Source of the DNA: Treponema sp.
GTDB lineage: Bacteria > Spirochaetota > Spirochaetia > Treponematales > Treponemataceae
Reading direction: 5' to 3'
Length of the DNA: 64,000 nucleotides
Assembly: GCA_024687165.1 (NCBI GenBank)
Contig: JAILEY010000056.1
Span: 1 to 64,000, forward strand
Shown here in pieces: positions 48,190 to 57,637 of the stretch (position 1 is the stretch's first letter; each line of letters opens with the position of its first letter). The notes beneath the pieces were generated by a model. That model saw only the letters and a list, made by a program, of their open reading frames with translations. It ran no database searches and was not told the origin of the DNA. The position numbers and the translations under genes were made by a program.

Positions 48190-50353
48190 CTGCTATTGCC
48201 TGATCCTGAGCTTCAAGAGCAAGAGCTTCATCTGCCGAATGCAAATAATCACAATCAGGATTGATACAGTTCTTGTAAGAGCCGTTCTTTTTATCGTACT
48301 TTTCTACAAGGAACCATCCGCATTTTGGACAGTAAACATCAATCGGCTTAAAGTGCGAGATAAAATTACATTTAGGATAATTTGTACAGCCGAAGAATGA
48401 TTTTCCACGACCTTTTGTCTTGCGTTCAACGATATGACCGTCGCAGCCTTCACGAGGACATTTTGCAAGCGGAACAGATTTTGTATTATGACATTCAGGG
48501 AATCCGGAGCATGCAAGGAAGTAACCGAAACGCCCGAGTTTTTTAACCATAGGCTTTCCACACTTTTCACAAACCTCATCAGTAGGCTCATCAAGTGTAC
48601 CTTTAAGGCTTTCCTGCTTTTCCATTACGCTGTCAACTTTCTTTTTGAACGGTCCGAAGAAATCCCCGATAAGATTATTCCAGACAAGTTTATTCTGTTC
48701 AACGCGGTCAAGATCATTTTCAAAGTCTGAAGTGAACTGCTCATTGATTACCTCCGGGAAAGATTCAACAAGAATTTTGCAGATGATTTTTCCAAGGACT
48801 GTAGGAACAAGCTGCTTGTTGTTTCGTGTAACATAATATCTGTCCAGAAGAACGGAAATGATTGTTGCATATGTTGAAGGACGACCGATTCCTTTTTCTT
48901 CAAGAGTACGAACCATAGATGCATCAGTGTATCGTGCAGGACCTGATGTAAAGTGCTGTTCAGGATAGAAGGTTCCGCTTTGAAGAACTTCATCAACCTT
49001 AAGGGCTGGAAGGGAACATGTAACTTCTTCTTTTGATGAAAGAGTCTTTATTACGTTATAAAATCCTTTTTCAGAAAGCTTTGAAGAACTAACACGGAAC
49101 AAAGCATCCCCAGCCTGAATATCAACGCTTGTAGTTTTTGATTTTGCGTTGTTCATCTGACTTGAAACAAAACGTTCCCAGATGATTGAATAAAGGCGGA
49201 ACTGATCTCGTGTAAGATATTCCTTGATGCTGTCCGGAGTATATTTTGTGTATGTCGGACGAATTGCTTCATGAGCATCCTGTGCACTTTTTCCAACGGC
49301 ATATTCTATTTTTTCAGCAGGAAGATCTGCAGGATAATTTGCTTGAATCCAGTCACGAACATCAGCGATTGCAGTATCAGAAATACGAACTGAGTCTGTA
49401 CGCATATAAGTGATAAGACCGACTCGTGTTGAGCCGATTTGAATACCTTCATAAAGCTGCTGTGCAATCTGCATAGTCTTTCTTGTTGTGTAACCGAGTC
49501 TGTTTGCACTTGCCTGCTGAAGCTTTGAAGTTGTAAAAGGAGCTTTTGGGCGAACTGTTTTTTCAGTTTCCTTTACATCAAGAACCTTACATTCTGAAGA
49601 CTGAATTTCATTTATAATTGCGTTTACAGAATCTTCATTTTTAAGCTCAGGTTTTGTGCCTTTATACTGAACAAGCTGAGCTGTAAATTTTGACTTACCC
49701 TTCTGGAAATCAGCATCGAGGCTCCAGTATTCTTCCGGGATAAAATCTTCAACTTCCTTTTCACGCTCACAAATCAATTTTAAAGCAACAGACTGAACAC
49801 GACCCGCACTAAGACCATTCTTAACTTTTTTCCATAGAAGCGGACTTAAATTATAACCTACAAGACGGTCCATTACGCGGCGTGCTTTCTGCGCATTAAC
49901 TTTTGCTTCATCAATTTCACGAGGATTTTTAACAGCTTCCTTGATTACTGCCGGTGTAATTTCATTAAATACAATACGCTGAATTTTTGCATCTGTTTTA
50001 TCTTTGAGTGCATTATTCAGATGCCATGCAATTGCTTCTCCTTCACGGTCATTATCCGATGCAAGAAGGACAGCCTTTGAGTTTTTTGCATCCTTCTGAA
50101 GTTCTTTTAAAAGCTTGGCTTTTCCGCGTACAGTAATGTATTCAGGCTGAAAATTATTTTCAACATCGATTGCAAGACGGCTTTTCGGCAGATCGATTAC
50201 ATGACCGACAGAAGCCTTTACCGTATATCCTGCTCCAAGATAATGCTCAATACTCTTAGCCTTTGTAGGAGACTCAACGATTACAAGAGTACCCTTTTCT
50301 TTCTTTGTTGATTTCTTTGAGGTCTTTTTAGCTTTTTTTTCTTTCTCAGCCAT
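48167..50353 (-). CDS. topA: DNA topoisomerase I
   Basis: 'LVIVESPTKAKSIEHYLG', 'DNDREGEAIAWHL', 'GLITYMRTDSVRIS', C-terminal Zn-finger cysteines. Confidence 0.97.
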   Translation of the reverse strand: MAEKEKKAKKTSKKSTKKEKGTLVIVESPTKAKSIEHYLGAGYTVKASVGHVIDLPKSRLAIDVENNFQPEYITVRGKAKLLKELQKDAKNSKAVLLASDNDREGEAIAWHLNNALKDKTDAKIQRIVFNEITPAVIKEAVKNPREIDEAKVNAQKARRVMDRLVGYNLSPLLWKKVKNGLSAGRVQSVALKLICEREKEVEDFIPEEYWSLDADFQKGKSKFTAQLVQYKGTKPELKNEDSVNAIINEIQSSECKVLDVKETEKTVRPKAPFTTSKLQQASANRLGYTTRKTMQIAQQLYEGIQIGSTRVGLITYMRTDSVRISDTAIADVRDWIQANYPADLPAEKIEYAVGKSAQDAHEAIRPTYTKYTPDSIKEYLTRDQFRLYSIIWERFVSSQMNNAKSKTTSVDIQAGDALFRVSSSKLSEKGFYNVIKTLSSKEEVTCSLPALKVDEVLQSGTFYPEQHFTSGPARYTDASMVRTLEEKGIGRPSTYATIISVLLDRYYVTRNNKQLVPTVLGKIICKILVESFPEVINEQFTSDFENDLDRVEQNKLVWNNLIGDFFGPFKKKVDSVMEKQESLKGTLDEPTDEVCEKCGKPMVKKLGRFGYFLACSGFPECHNTKSVPLAKCPREGCDGHIVERKTKGRGKSFFGCTNYPKCNFISHFKPIDVYCPKCGWFLVEKYDKKNGSYKNCINPDCDYLHSADEALALEAQDQAIADDSKENV

Positions 50354-51317
50354 ATTCTAATCCTAATTCAAGTTGTACCGTTTTTTTACAGACATGAGTT
50401 CCAGGAGCATCTCGTCTTGCTGAAACATAGTCTGCATAATTATTTATCAAAGGGGCGCCTTCTTCCAGGAAACGCTCCAGAGTATTTTCATTTTTTCCTG
50501 CAAAAAAAGCAGCTTTTGCAGATTCTCTTTTTGCCTGTTCACAGAACGCCGCAGAATGAACCATGACATCCCTGTTATATCCGAGAGCAAAATCCGCAGT
50601 AATCAACGCTCCGCTTGCTGGAGGCGCCTGAATGACAACTGTTGCACTGGACAATGCAGCAACAAGACGGTTTCTCTGTACAAAGCGATAAACTTCAGCC
50701 GGCGTACCGGGAATATATTCGCTTAAAACCGCCCCACCATCACTGATTATTTTTGCAGCAAGCTGTCTGTTTCCATATGGAACAACAGTTTCTATTCCAC
50801 ATGGCAGAACCGCCGCAGTACAGCACCCAACCTCACTTGAAAGGGCACCTTTATGAGCAAAAGAATCAATCCCGTTTGCAAGCCCCGAAACTACAGTCTG
50901 ACCGCACAAACAGGCATTGCGTGAAAAATCAAGAGTTGCCTGAGCAGTATCCGTACAGACTCTTCTTGTGCCTACAACTGAAACACACGGCTTTGAAAGG
51001 CATTCAAGACTTCCCCTGAAAAAAATTGCATATGGTGCATCATTTATCAGAGAAAGCAAAACAGGATATCCTGCTTCACCAAAACAGACTCCTTTGATTT
51101 CTTTTGCCAGCATGATATCAAAACTTTTTTCCGCAGTTGCAGCAATTACCTCAGGATTCCATACGGCTCTGGGGTGTTTTGTTTGTACAATAGAAGAAAG
51201 TTTCTCTTTAGACAATATAACAAGTTCACTTAAACTGTCAATATTTTTCTTTAAAAGGATTTTTTCCCGCAGACTCAAAAACTGAATGGAATTTATGGCA
51301 ATATCTAAAACTCTCAT
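50346..51317 (-). CDS. dprA: DNA processing protein DprA/Smf
   Basis: 'SVVGTRRVCTDTAQA...VVSGLANGIDSFAHKGAL', 'SGALITADFALGYNRDV'; MRVLD start preferred over the 51380 extension. Confidence 0.92.
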   Translation of the reverse strand: MRVLDIAINSIQFLSLREKILLKKNIDSLSELVILSKEKLSSIVQTKHPRAVWNPEVIAATAEKSFDIMLAKEIKGVCFGEAGYPVLLSLINDAPYAIFFRGSLECLSKPCVSVVGTRRVCTDTAQATLDFSRNACLCGQTVVSGLANGIDSFAHKGALSSEVGCCTAAVLPCGIETVVPYGNRQLAAKIISDGGAVLSEYIPGTPAEVYRFVQRNRLVAALSSATVVIQAPPASGALITADFALGYNRDVMVHSAAFCEQAKRESAKAAFFAGKNENTLERFLEEGAPLINNYADYVSARRDAPGTHVCKKTVQLELGLEYG

Positions 51318-51435
51318 GTGATAAAAGTAATAATAAGTGCAAAAAAATGCAAAAATTTTATTTTGAATTTCAATTGACAATTTTTTGATGCTATTTTAAT
51401 CTAAGGCTATCAAATTCAACAATAAAGGATGCTGT

Positions 51436-51720
51436 ATGTTCGAAGAAGACGATGTAGAATTTTCAATGATGGGTGATTATTCCTTTGGTGACGAATACCA
51501 GGATGATGACGAAGATTTCGAAGATGATTTTGAAGATGAAGAATCTGATGATTATGATGACGAAAATTTTGATGATGATTTCTTCAACGAACCGATAGAT
51601 GATTATGATGAACCTTATGATGATCAGGAACCGGATGATGGATACGACAACCGCATAAGGGATGGATTCGATGACGGATTCTACTCTGATGAGGATCCTG
51701 AAGAAGAAGACGAAGAGTAA
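51436..51720 (+). CDS. Small, extremely acidic low-complexity protein
   Basis: 94 aa, 51 Asp/Glu, only 2 Arg and no Lys; flanked by its own promoter-side gap and a strong terminator. Confidence 0.75.
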   Translation: MFEEDDVEFSMMGDYSFGDEYQDDDEDFEDDFEDEESDDYDDENFDDDFFNEPIDDYDEPYDDQEPDDGYDNRIRDGFDDGFYSDEDPEEEDEE

Positions 51721-51728
51721 AATGATAA

Positions 51729-51759
51729 AGCCCGTGTTTTTTTCACGGGCTCTTTTTTT
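51729..51759 (+). terminator. Intrinsic terminator of the acidic-protein gene
   Basis: AGCCCGTG TTTTTTT CACGGGCT CTTTTTTT. Confidence 0.88.
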
Positions 51760-52105
51760 ATTTTAGAATTGTGCCGTTGTGCCAGAGTTTTTCAAGTTCG
51801 TAAAAGTTACGGGCATCTTCACTCATAAGGTGAACGACAACACTTCCAAGATCCACAAGATTCCATTCATCTCCCTGAGAAGTCTTATTGTGAGTCTTGT
51901 GAATTTCCATATCGTTTTCTTTTGTATAATCTTTGATTGTCTTATACAAGCCCTGCCAGTGAGCACCACTTGTTACAGTTACAATAACAAAATAATCAGT
52001 CCAGCTGTTAAGCTGAGATACATCAATTACCGTAACATTCTGCCCTTTTCCATCTTCCATCAGCTGTGCAATTTCAAGAGCCTTCTCTTCTTCTGTCTTT
52101 GCCAT
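51758..52105 (-). CDS. rsfS: Ribosome silencing factor RsfS
   Basis: 'NVTVIDVSQLNSWTDYFVIVTVTSGAHWQGLYKTI', 'WNLVDLGSVVVHLMSEDARNFYELEKLW'. Confidence 0.95.
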   Translation of the reverse strand: MAKTEEEKALEIAQLMEDGKGQNVTVIDVSQLNSWTDYFVIVTVTSGAHWQGLYKTIKDYTKENDMEIHKTHNKTSQGDEWNLVDLGSVVVHLMSEDARNFYELEKLWHNGTILK

Positions 52106-52128
52106 TTTATTCTCCTGTAAAACCTTTG

Positions 52129-53334
52129 CTATTTTTTAACGACTTTTCTTCCGTCAAAATCTTCCCCGAGGATCAATGTGATATCTTCATTTCCGCTTTC
52201 AAGTGCAATTTCCGAAAGATCACTTTCTTTTGTAATATTTTCGCATTTAATAAATTCTGCAAGCTTTCTGACTTTTTCTTCATTTCCGGAACGATCGATA
52301 ATAAGCGTATTCTTGTAATCAGTTGTTTCTGCATTACCGATATCGTATACATCATATCCGGCCTGACTGAGCATAATCTTTGCGTTTCTTGCAAAACCTC
52401 GTTTTTCTGTTCCGTTAAGAATTGTGATGACAATCTTAGACTGAAGGGAATCAGATCCGTTAGAAAGTGATTCAACTTCCTGAGCCATAACTTCCTTTAA
52501 AAACCTTCCGTCAAAGTCAGGGAACAAAAGCTCCTTATCATCAACCTTTCGTCTGTTACCGCCGACAGTGTTCTTTACGATATGCTCTGTATCAATTCTT
52601 ACAACCTGATCAAGCAGACGGTAAAAATCATCATCTTCTATATTTGTCTTAAAAAACTTTTTGCAATAATCAAAAGCCTTTTTATTAAGCACAAGCTTTT
52701 TGTTTTCTGTCAAAGCCGCAAGAAGAGCCATAAAGATTTCCTGACGTCTTCCTTCAATCTCTGAATTAGATTCAAAATCAGCCTTGTAATCGATGAATGT
52801 TCTCAGCTTGTCTCCGTCAAGATTTACGGCACCACTTGGAAGCAGATATCTTTCTCCGTTTTCAGAAACGCTGTCAATCGGATAAGGAACAAAAATATCA
52901 AGACCACCTAAAAAATCTGTAAGCGTTGAAAGATCCTTGAGCGAAATTTCAATCGTAAACGGAATTGTACCTTCTCTGGCTGTAAGACGCTCAATTTCTT
53001 TTTTATAAACTTCGATTCCACGCTCAAAATAAACGGCATCAATTCTATCAGTTCGCCCAAGACTTTCCTTGTAAATCGCACCTGTATTTCCAGGAATTTC
53101 AAAAACAACACCGCGACTGTTATGCTTCGGATTATACAAAAGAATGTCAGTAAAAAGAGCAGAACCATCATCATCCTTAAGCACCCATAGAATTTTTATA
53201 ACTGAATCACGCTTCATTATTTCTTCAATAGGATCCTTCTTTAATGAAAAGCCGATCATAACGCTTACGACAATTACAATCAGAAGAATTATGAGAAGAA
53301 AGACCGTACTTCGTTTATCTCTTGTACTTACCAT
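52129..53334 (-). CDS. LytR-CpsA-Psr family protein with C-terminal LytR_C domain
   Basis: 'TDILLYNPKHNSRGVVFEIPGNTGAI...GRTDRIDAVY', C-term 'VITILNGTEKRGFARNAKIMLSQAGYDV'. Confidence 0.87.
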   Translation of the reverse strand: MVSTRDKRSTVFLLIILLIVIVVSVMIGFSLKKDPIEEIMKRDSVIKILWVLKDDDGSALFTDILLYNPKHNSRGVVFEIPGNTGAIYKESLGRTDRIDAVYFERGIEVYKKEIERLTAREGTIPFTIEISLKDLSTLTDFLGGLDIFVPYPIDSVSENGERYLLPSGAVNLDGDKLRTFIDYKADFESNSEIEGRRQEIFMALLAALTENKKLVLNKKAFDYCKKFFKTNIEDDDFYRLLDQVVRIDTEHIVKNTVGGNRRKVDDKELLFPDFDGRFLKEVMAQEVESLSNGSDSLQSKIVITILNGTEKRGFARNAKIMLSQAGYDVYDIGNAETTDYKNTLIIDRSGNEEKVRKLAEFIKCENITKESDLSEIALESGNEDITLILGEDFDGRKVVKK

Positions 53335-53927
53335 TATTTTCCCCCACCCGTTTTATTTTTTAAGGACGCAAGAAAATCCAGACTTTCCCGTGCCATTTCT
53401 TTTCCGTTTTTTTCAAGATAAGCCTTATTTTCTTCAAGCACCTGAAGGACAAGACTGTCTAGATCTTTTGAAAAAAGATTCTTCCTGTATTCTTCCGTTG
53501 ACTGCGGACGTCCAGGTTCAATCTTATCTGCAGCAAAAATAATCTTACCAAGCTTTCCCAGAGAAACACTGCCAAAAGTGTGACAGGAAACTGCTTCAAG
53601 AATTTCTTTATCATCAATTCCGTAAACTTCAGAAAGCCTTACCGCTGCAGCCCTTCCGTGAAGAAGTTCACTTTTTCTTTTTTCAAGCTCTGTAATTTCC
53701 CTGCCGTCTTTTGATGCAAGCTCGTAAAGTTCTTCTAACGGATAATCCTTGCAGATATCATGAGCAATTCCAGCAAGATATCCTTTTTTACAGTCAGCAC
53801 CATAGAGAGCGCACATTTTTTCTGCTGTTTCTGCAACACGCACTGAATGTTCATAACGGCTTTTTTTTACGTGGGATTCAGCATCCTGTCTTATCTGTTC
53901 AAGAAGCTTTTCATAATCATTTTGCAT
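53334..53927 (-). CDS. yqeK: YqeK-like HD domain phosphohydrolase
   Basis: 'SRYEHSVRVAETAEKMCALYG...YLAGIAHDICKDYP'; overlaps nadD, start MQNDYEK. Confidence 0.9.
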   Translation of the reverse strand: MQNDYEKLLEQIRQDAESHVKKSRYEHSVRVAETAEKMCALYGADCKKGYLAGIAHDICKDYPLEELYELASKDGREITELEKRKSELLHGRAAAVRLSEVYGIDDKEILEAVSCHTFGSVSLGKLGKIIFAADKIEPGRPQSTEEYRKNLFSKDLDSLVLQVLEENKAYLEKNGKEMARESLDFLASLKNKTGGGK

Positions 53928-54570
53928 AAAGACCATTCTCAAAAATATACTCAAAAACTCCGTCTGGAACAAGATACTTTATTCCGCTGCCGTCAGCTGC
54001 CCTTTTTCTTATGCTTGAAGAACTGATTGATACGGCTTCATTTTTTAAAATTACGGCATTTGCAAAAAGAGGCTCGCTATTGATATCAAAAAATTCTGAG
54101 CTGTTGAGCTTTGCGTATTCACCTTTTGCCGATGGGGAAAATTTTTCATCTTCCTTTTGATACGGACGCTCTGCCAGAATTAAAGTGCATTTTTCTGCAA
54201 GAAGCTGGGCATTGTGCCACAAATGAAAACCACTGAAAAGATCACGGCCCATAATCAAACCGATTTTTCCTTCCAGAACAGACTGATATTTTTTTTCAAG
54301 GGAACAGATTGTATCAAAAGTATACGACACACCGCCACGATCTATTTCACAAGTTTCAAGTTCAAAGCGGCTGTCTTTACTACATGCAATTTCAACCATT
54401 TTTGCACGATGTTCTGCACTTACAGAATCCTTCGGCTGCTTATGAGGAGGAATAAATGCAGGAACAAAAAGCACCTTATCATACCCAAGAGACGTACAGA
54501 CATCATCTGCAAGCATCATGTGTCCCGCATGGATTGGATTAAAACTTCCGCCAAGAACTGCAATTTTCAC
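53917..54570 (-). CDS. nadD: Nicotinate-nucleotide adenylyltransferase
   Basis: 'MKIAVLGGSFNPIHAGHMMLADDV', 'AVSISSSSIRKRAADG'. Confidence 0.95.
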   Translation of the reverse strand: MKIAVLGGSFNPIHAGHMMLADDVCTSLGYDKVLFVPAFIPPHKQPKDSVSAEHRAKMVEIACSKDSRFELETCEIDRGGVSYTFDTICSLEKKYQSVLEGKIGLIMGRDLFSGFHLWHNAQLLAEKCTLILAERPYQKEDEKFSPSAKGEYAKLNSSEFFDINSEPLFANAVILKNEAVSISSSSIRKRAADGSGIKYLVPDGVFEYIFENGLYAK

Positions 54571-55701
54571 TTACGATTCACTTCCCGGAAGCTGTTCTTC
54601 CATAGATGTATCTACGCTGCGTGATTTAAGGAATTCACTTTTTTCATTTGAAGATTTTTCAGCGCTGTGATTTTCACCTGGAGTACGCATTGCATCCATT
54701 TTTTCAACAAGATCGATTATTTCTTTTCTTGCAGCATCCATATTTTTTCTTGATGCAACGGAAACTTCAAGTACGATTGTCTCCGGCTCTTTTGAAAGAA
54801 TATCTGCCTTAACTTTTGCAGCATTTTCTTCTGCACCCTCAAGATCAATCTTATTGCACAAAACGATTCTCGGTTTTTTAAGAAGATCTTTACTGAATCC
54901 TTCAAGTTCTTTCAGCAGCGATTCATAAGCTGTAAAGCATTTTTCTTCACTGCAGTCAATCATAAAGAGAAGCCCTGCAGTTCTGCTGATGTGCTTTAAA
55001 AATCGAATTCCAAGACCTGCCCCTTCAGACGCACCTTCAATAATTCCGGGAATATCTGCAATAATAAAATCCTTTTCATCATCTACATGGAGAACACCAA
55101 GATTTGGAATTTTTGTTGTAAAAGGATAAGGAGCAATTTTTGGACGGGCATTTGTAAAAAGATCCAGAAGACTTGATTTACCAGCATTCGGGAAGCCGAC
55201 AAGACCGATATCTGCCATTACAGACAGCTCAATTCTAAGCTCTCGTTCCTGACCAGGCTGTCCTGGATTTGCATGACGCGGTGCCTGATTTGTACTTGAT
55301 TTAAAATGAACGTTTCCCCAGCCGCCGTTTCCGCCTTTAAGAAATACAAACTGCTCATTTTCAGCATCTGTCGGAAAATCTTTGATTAATTCACCAGTTT
55401 CTTTATCGCGGATTGAAGTTCCTGGAGGAAGAGGAATTATGATATCTTCTCCGTCTTTTCCATAGCGGTTCCAGCTTTGTCCGTCACCGCCGTTTCTTGC
55501 TTTTAAAATCGGATGGAAGCGCAGATGAGCAAGAGTTCTGAGATTTCGCTTTACGCAAAAAATAACGTCTCCTCCACGACCACCATCGCCGCCGTTTGGA
55601 CCGCCATTTGGAATATACTTTTCACGTCTGAAAGAAGCACAACCGTTTCCACCTTTTCCCGAAGAAACACGAATTGTTGCCTCATCTGCAAATTGAATCA
55701 T
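54571..55701 (-). CDS. obgE: GTPase Obg/CgtA
   Basis: 'VRVSSGKGGNGCASFRREKYIPNGGPNGGDGGRGG', 'DIGLVGFPNAGKSSLLD'. Confidence 0.97.
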   Translation of the reverse strand: MIQFADEATIRVSSGKGGNGCASFRREKYIPNGGPNGGDGGRGGDVIFCVKRNLRTLAHLRFHPILKARNGGDGQSWNRYGKDGEDIIIPLPPGTSIRDKETGELIKDFPTDAENEQFVFLKGGNGGWGNVHFKSSTNQAPRHANPGQPGQERELRIELSVMADIGLVGFPNAGKSSLLDLFTNARPKIAPYPFTTKIPNLGVLHVDDEKDFIIADIPGIIEGASEGAGLGIRFLKHISRTAGLLFMIDCSEEKCFTAYESLLKELEGFSKDLLKKPRIVLCNKIDLEGAEENAAKVKADILSKEPETIVLEVSVASRKNMDAARKEIIDLVEKMDAMRTPGENHSAEKSSNEKSEFLKSRSVDTSMEEQLPGSES

Positions 55702-55744
55702 CTTGTCACCTCAACTATTACTGCTTCTAAAAAAAACTTCTGTT

Positions 55745-55792
55745 AAAAAAAAGGCCCCGATATGGAATAGAAGCGTTCCGTATCAGGGCTTT
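55745..55792 (-). terminator. Hairpin/terminator between rpmA and obgE
   Basis: Minus strand AAGCCCTGATACGGAACGC TTC TATTCCATATCGGGGCCTTTTTTTT. Confidence 0.75.
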
Positions 55793-55812
55793 AACATTAA
55801 AGTATGTAAAAC

Positions 55813-56067
55813 TTATTTAGCTTCTACAACAGAAACTACTTTGCGGTTCATGCGTTCACCGAACTTTACAACACCATCAGCTGTTGCGAAGAGAGTGTCG
55901 TCACCACCGCGTTTTACATTGTCACCCGGGTGAATCTTTGTTCCGCGCTGTCTAACGATAATAGAACCTGCAGTTACTGTTTCACCACTGTATGCCTTAA
56001 CGCCCAAATGTTTAGGGTTTGCATCGCGGCCGTTTTTAGCACCGCTACCACCTTTAGTACGTCCCAT
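55813..56067 (-). CDS. rpmA: 50S ribosomal protein L27
   Basis: '[47 protein letters not shown]'. Confidence 0.97.
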   Translation of the reverse strand: MGRTKGGSGAKNGRDANPKHLGVKAYSGETVTAGSIIVRQRGTKIHPGDNVKRGGDDTLFATADGVVKFGERMNRKVVSVVEAK

Positions 56068-56097
56068 ATTAATCCTCCGCTGATTATAAAAATCAGT

Positions 56098-56439
56098 CTA
56101 GTTTTCTTTTTTTTCCCGCAGAAGCACATGCTCTGGATATTCTTCTGCAAGGCCTTTAATTCCTGCACGAATAAAATCCGCTGTACATTTAAGCCGTTCC
56201 TCAAGCAATTGCGAAGAACTTTTTACTTCCACACTGAATGCGAGAGTTCCGCGGGAAGCATCATTTTTGTTTAGTAAAATTCCTTCAGTCTGCTCAAGAA
56301 CCTGAAGTGCAGTACGCAGAATACAAGTTTCTGCAGCACACACAATATCATGTCCCCTGCCGGCAAAACCAGCATGACCGGAAGCTTCAAGACTTCTGAA
56401 AGATCCCCGGTCGTCACAAACCAAAAAAACTTCCGTCAA
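56098..56439 (-). CDS. prp: Ribosomal-processing cysteine protease Prp (YsxB family)
   Basis: 'ASGHAGFAGRGHDIVCAAETCILRTALQVLE' with His and Cys of the Prp active site; between L21 and L27. Confidence 0.93.
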   Translation of the reverse strand: MTEVFLVCDDRGSFRSLEASGHAGFAGRGHDIVCAAETCILRTALQVLEQTEGILLNKNDASRGTLAFSVEVKSSSQLLEERLKCTADFIRAGIKGLAEEYPEHVLLREKKEN

Positions 56440-56440
56440 C

Positions 56441-56758
56441 TTATGCTAAAACAACATCCTGTACAGTAACTTCTGTATACTGTTCACGATGACCGATGAA
56501 ACGGTGATAGTCTTTCTTTGACTTATACTTGAAAACAAGAACCTTGTCATCTTTGAAAGTCTTTCCAACTTTTACAGTAACTTTAGCACCCTTAACATAA
56601 GGAGTTCCAACAGAAACTTTGTCACCATCGCTTGTCATAAGAACTGTGTCGATTGTAACTGTATCGCCTTCTTTAGCATCGTTAATCTTTGCTACCTGAA
56701 GAACTGCGTCCTTTTCTGCCTTGTACTGATTGCCTTTATACTCAACAATTGCGTACAT
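56441..56758 (-). CDS. rplU: 50S ribosomal protein L21
   Basis: 'MYAIVEYKGNQYKAEKDAVLQVAKI', 'FKYKSKKDYHRFIGHREQYTEV'; start at 56758 has AGAGG at good spacing. Confidence 0.96.
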   Translation of the reverse strand: MYAIVEYKGNQYKAEKDAVLQVAKINDAKEGDTVTIDTVLMTSDGDKVSVGTPYVKGAKVTVKVGKTFKDDKVLVFKYKSKKDYHRFIGHREQYTEVTVQDVVLA

Positions 56759-56864
56759 TTTCATAACCTCTAAAATAAATTTGACATAAGGAGTAACGGG
56801 TTCCTTACAGCCATTCCAATAAGTACGGTATTTTATCAAATTTCAATAGTCAGCGTCAAGTTAA

Positions 56865-57617
56865 TTATCTGTTTTTGGTCATTGAATCAAGGATTTTCTT
56901 CTTGAAATCCTTTGCCGTTTTTACATTTTCATCATTCGATTTATATGAAATTATTTTATCGTAAAGTGCAATAGCCTTTTCATACTCACCTTCCATTGCG
57001 TAAGCACGGGCAAGGACAAACATTCCGTCAGTGTCTTTTTTCTGTGTTGAAAGGAATTTTTCAAGATGAGGTATTGCCTTTGCTCCGTCATTAAGCTGGA
57101 ATGCATAAAGGACTCCAAGCGTATACATTGCCTTATAATATTTTGGATTGATTGATACGGCCTGAATAAATGCATTTTCAGCAAGTTTGAGATAATTATT
57201 TTTCTTTATCATGTATTCAGAAGTCGCCCCTTGACCGTTAAAATCCAGCTGCGAATTTGCAAGATAAGTTGCACACAATCCAACGTAATAATAAAGATTT
57301 GCATTATCCGGGAAATACTCAAGGGATTTCTGAAAATATCCCATAGCCTTACCGTACATCTGAAGATCAAGATATCTTGTTGCAAGAATTTTATACCAGA
57401 TTCCAGTCTGTTCTTCTGAAAGAGTTAAATCCATAGCTCTTTTTTCATATTTTTTAATTGCCGCTTCTAATTCTTCTTTTGTTGTAGGATTACCAACACC
57501 TTCTTCCATTCTCTGCATACGTTTTACAGATTTGTATGTTGGAGAGCACGATGCAAAAGCAACAATACATGAGGCTGCCGCTACTGCTGCAAATAATCTG
57601 ATTCTGCATTTTTTCAT
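56865..57617 (-). CDS. TPR-repeat lipoprotein
   Basis: Lipobox 'SCIVAFASC', TPR helices 'AMGYFQKSLEYFPDNANLYYYVGLC', 'AFIQAVSINPKYYKAMYTLGVLYA'. Confidence 0.85.
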   Translation of the reverse strand: MKKCRIRLFAAVAAASCIVAFASCSPTYKSVKRMQRMEEGVGNPTTKEELEAAIKKYEKRAMDLTLSEEQTGIWYKILATRYLDLQMYGKAMGYFQKSLEYFPDNANLYYYVGLCATYLANSQLDFNGQGATSEYMIKKNNYLKLAENAFIQAVSINPKYYKAMYTLGVLYAFQLNDGAKAIPHLEKFLSTQKKDTDGMFVLARAYAMEGEYEKAIALYDKIISYKSNDENVKTAKDFKKKILDSMTKNR

Positions 57618-57637
57618 TTTAATCAATCCTCCTGTTT

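Noticed and set aside
50346-51380. Extended DprA N-terminus (MSIEIQNKIFAFFCTYYYFYH)
   Set aside because: Unlikely leader; MRVLDIAINSI at 51317 is a more normal start.
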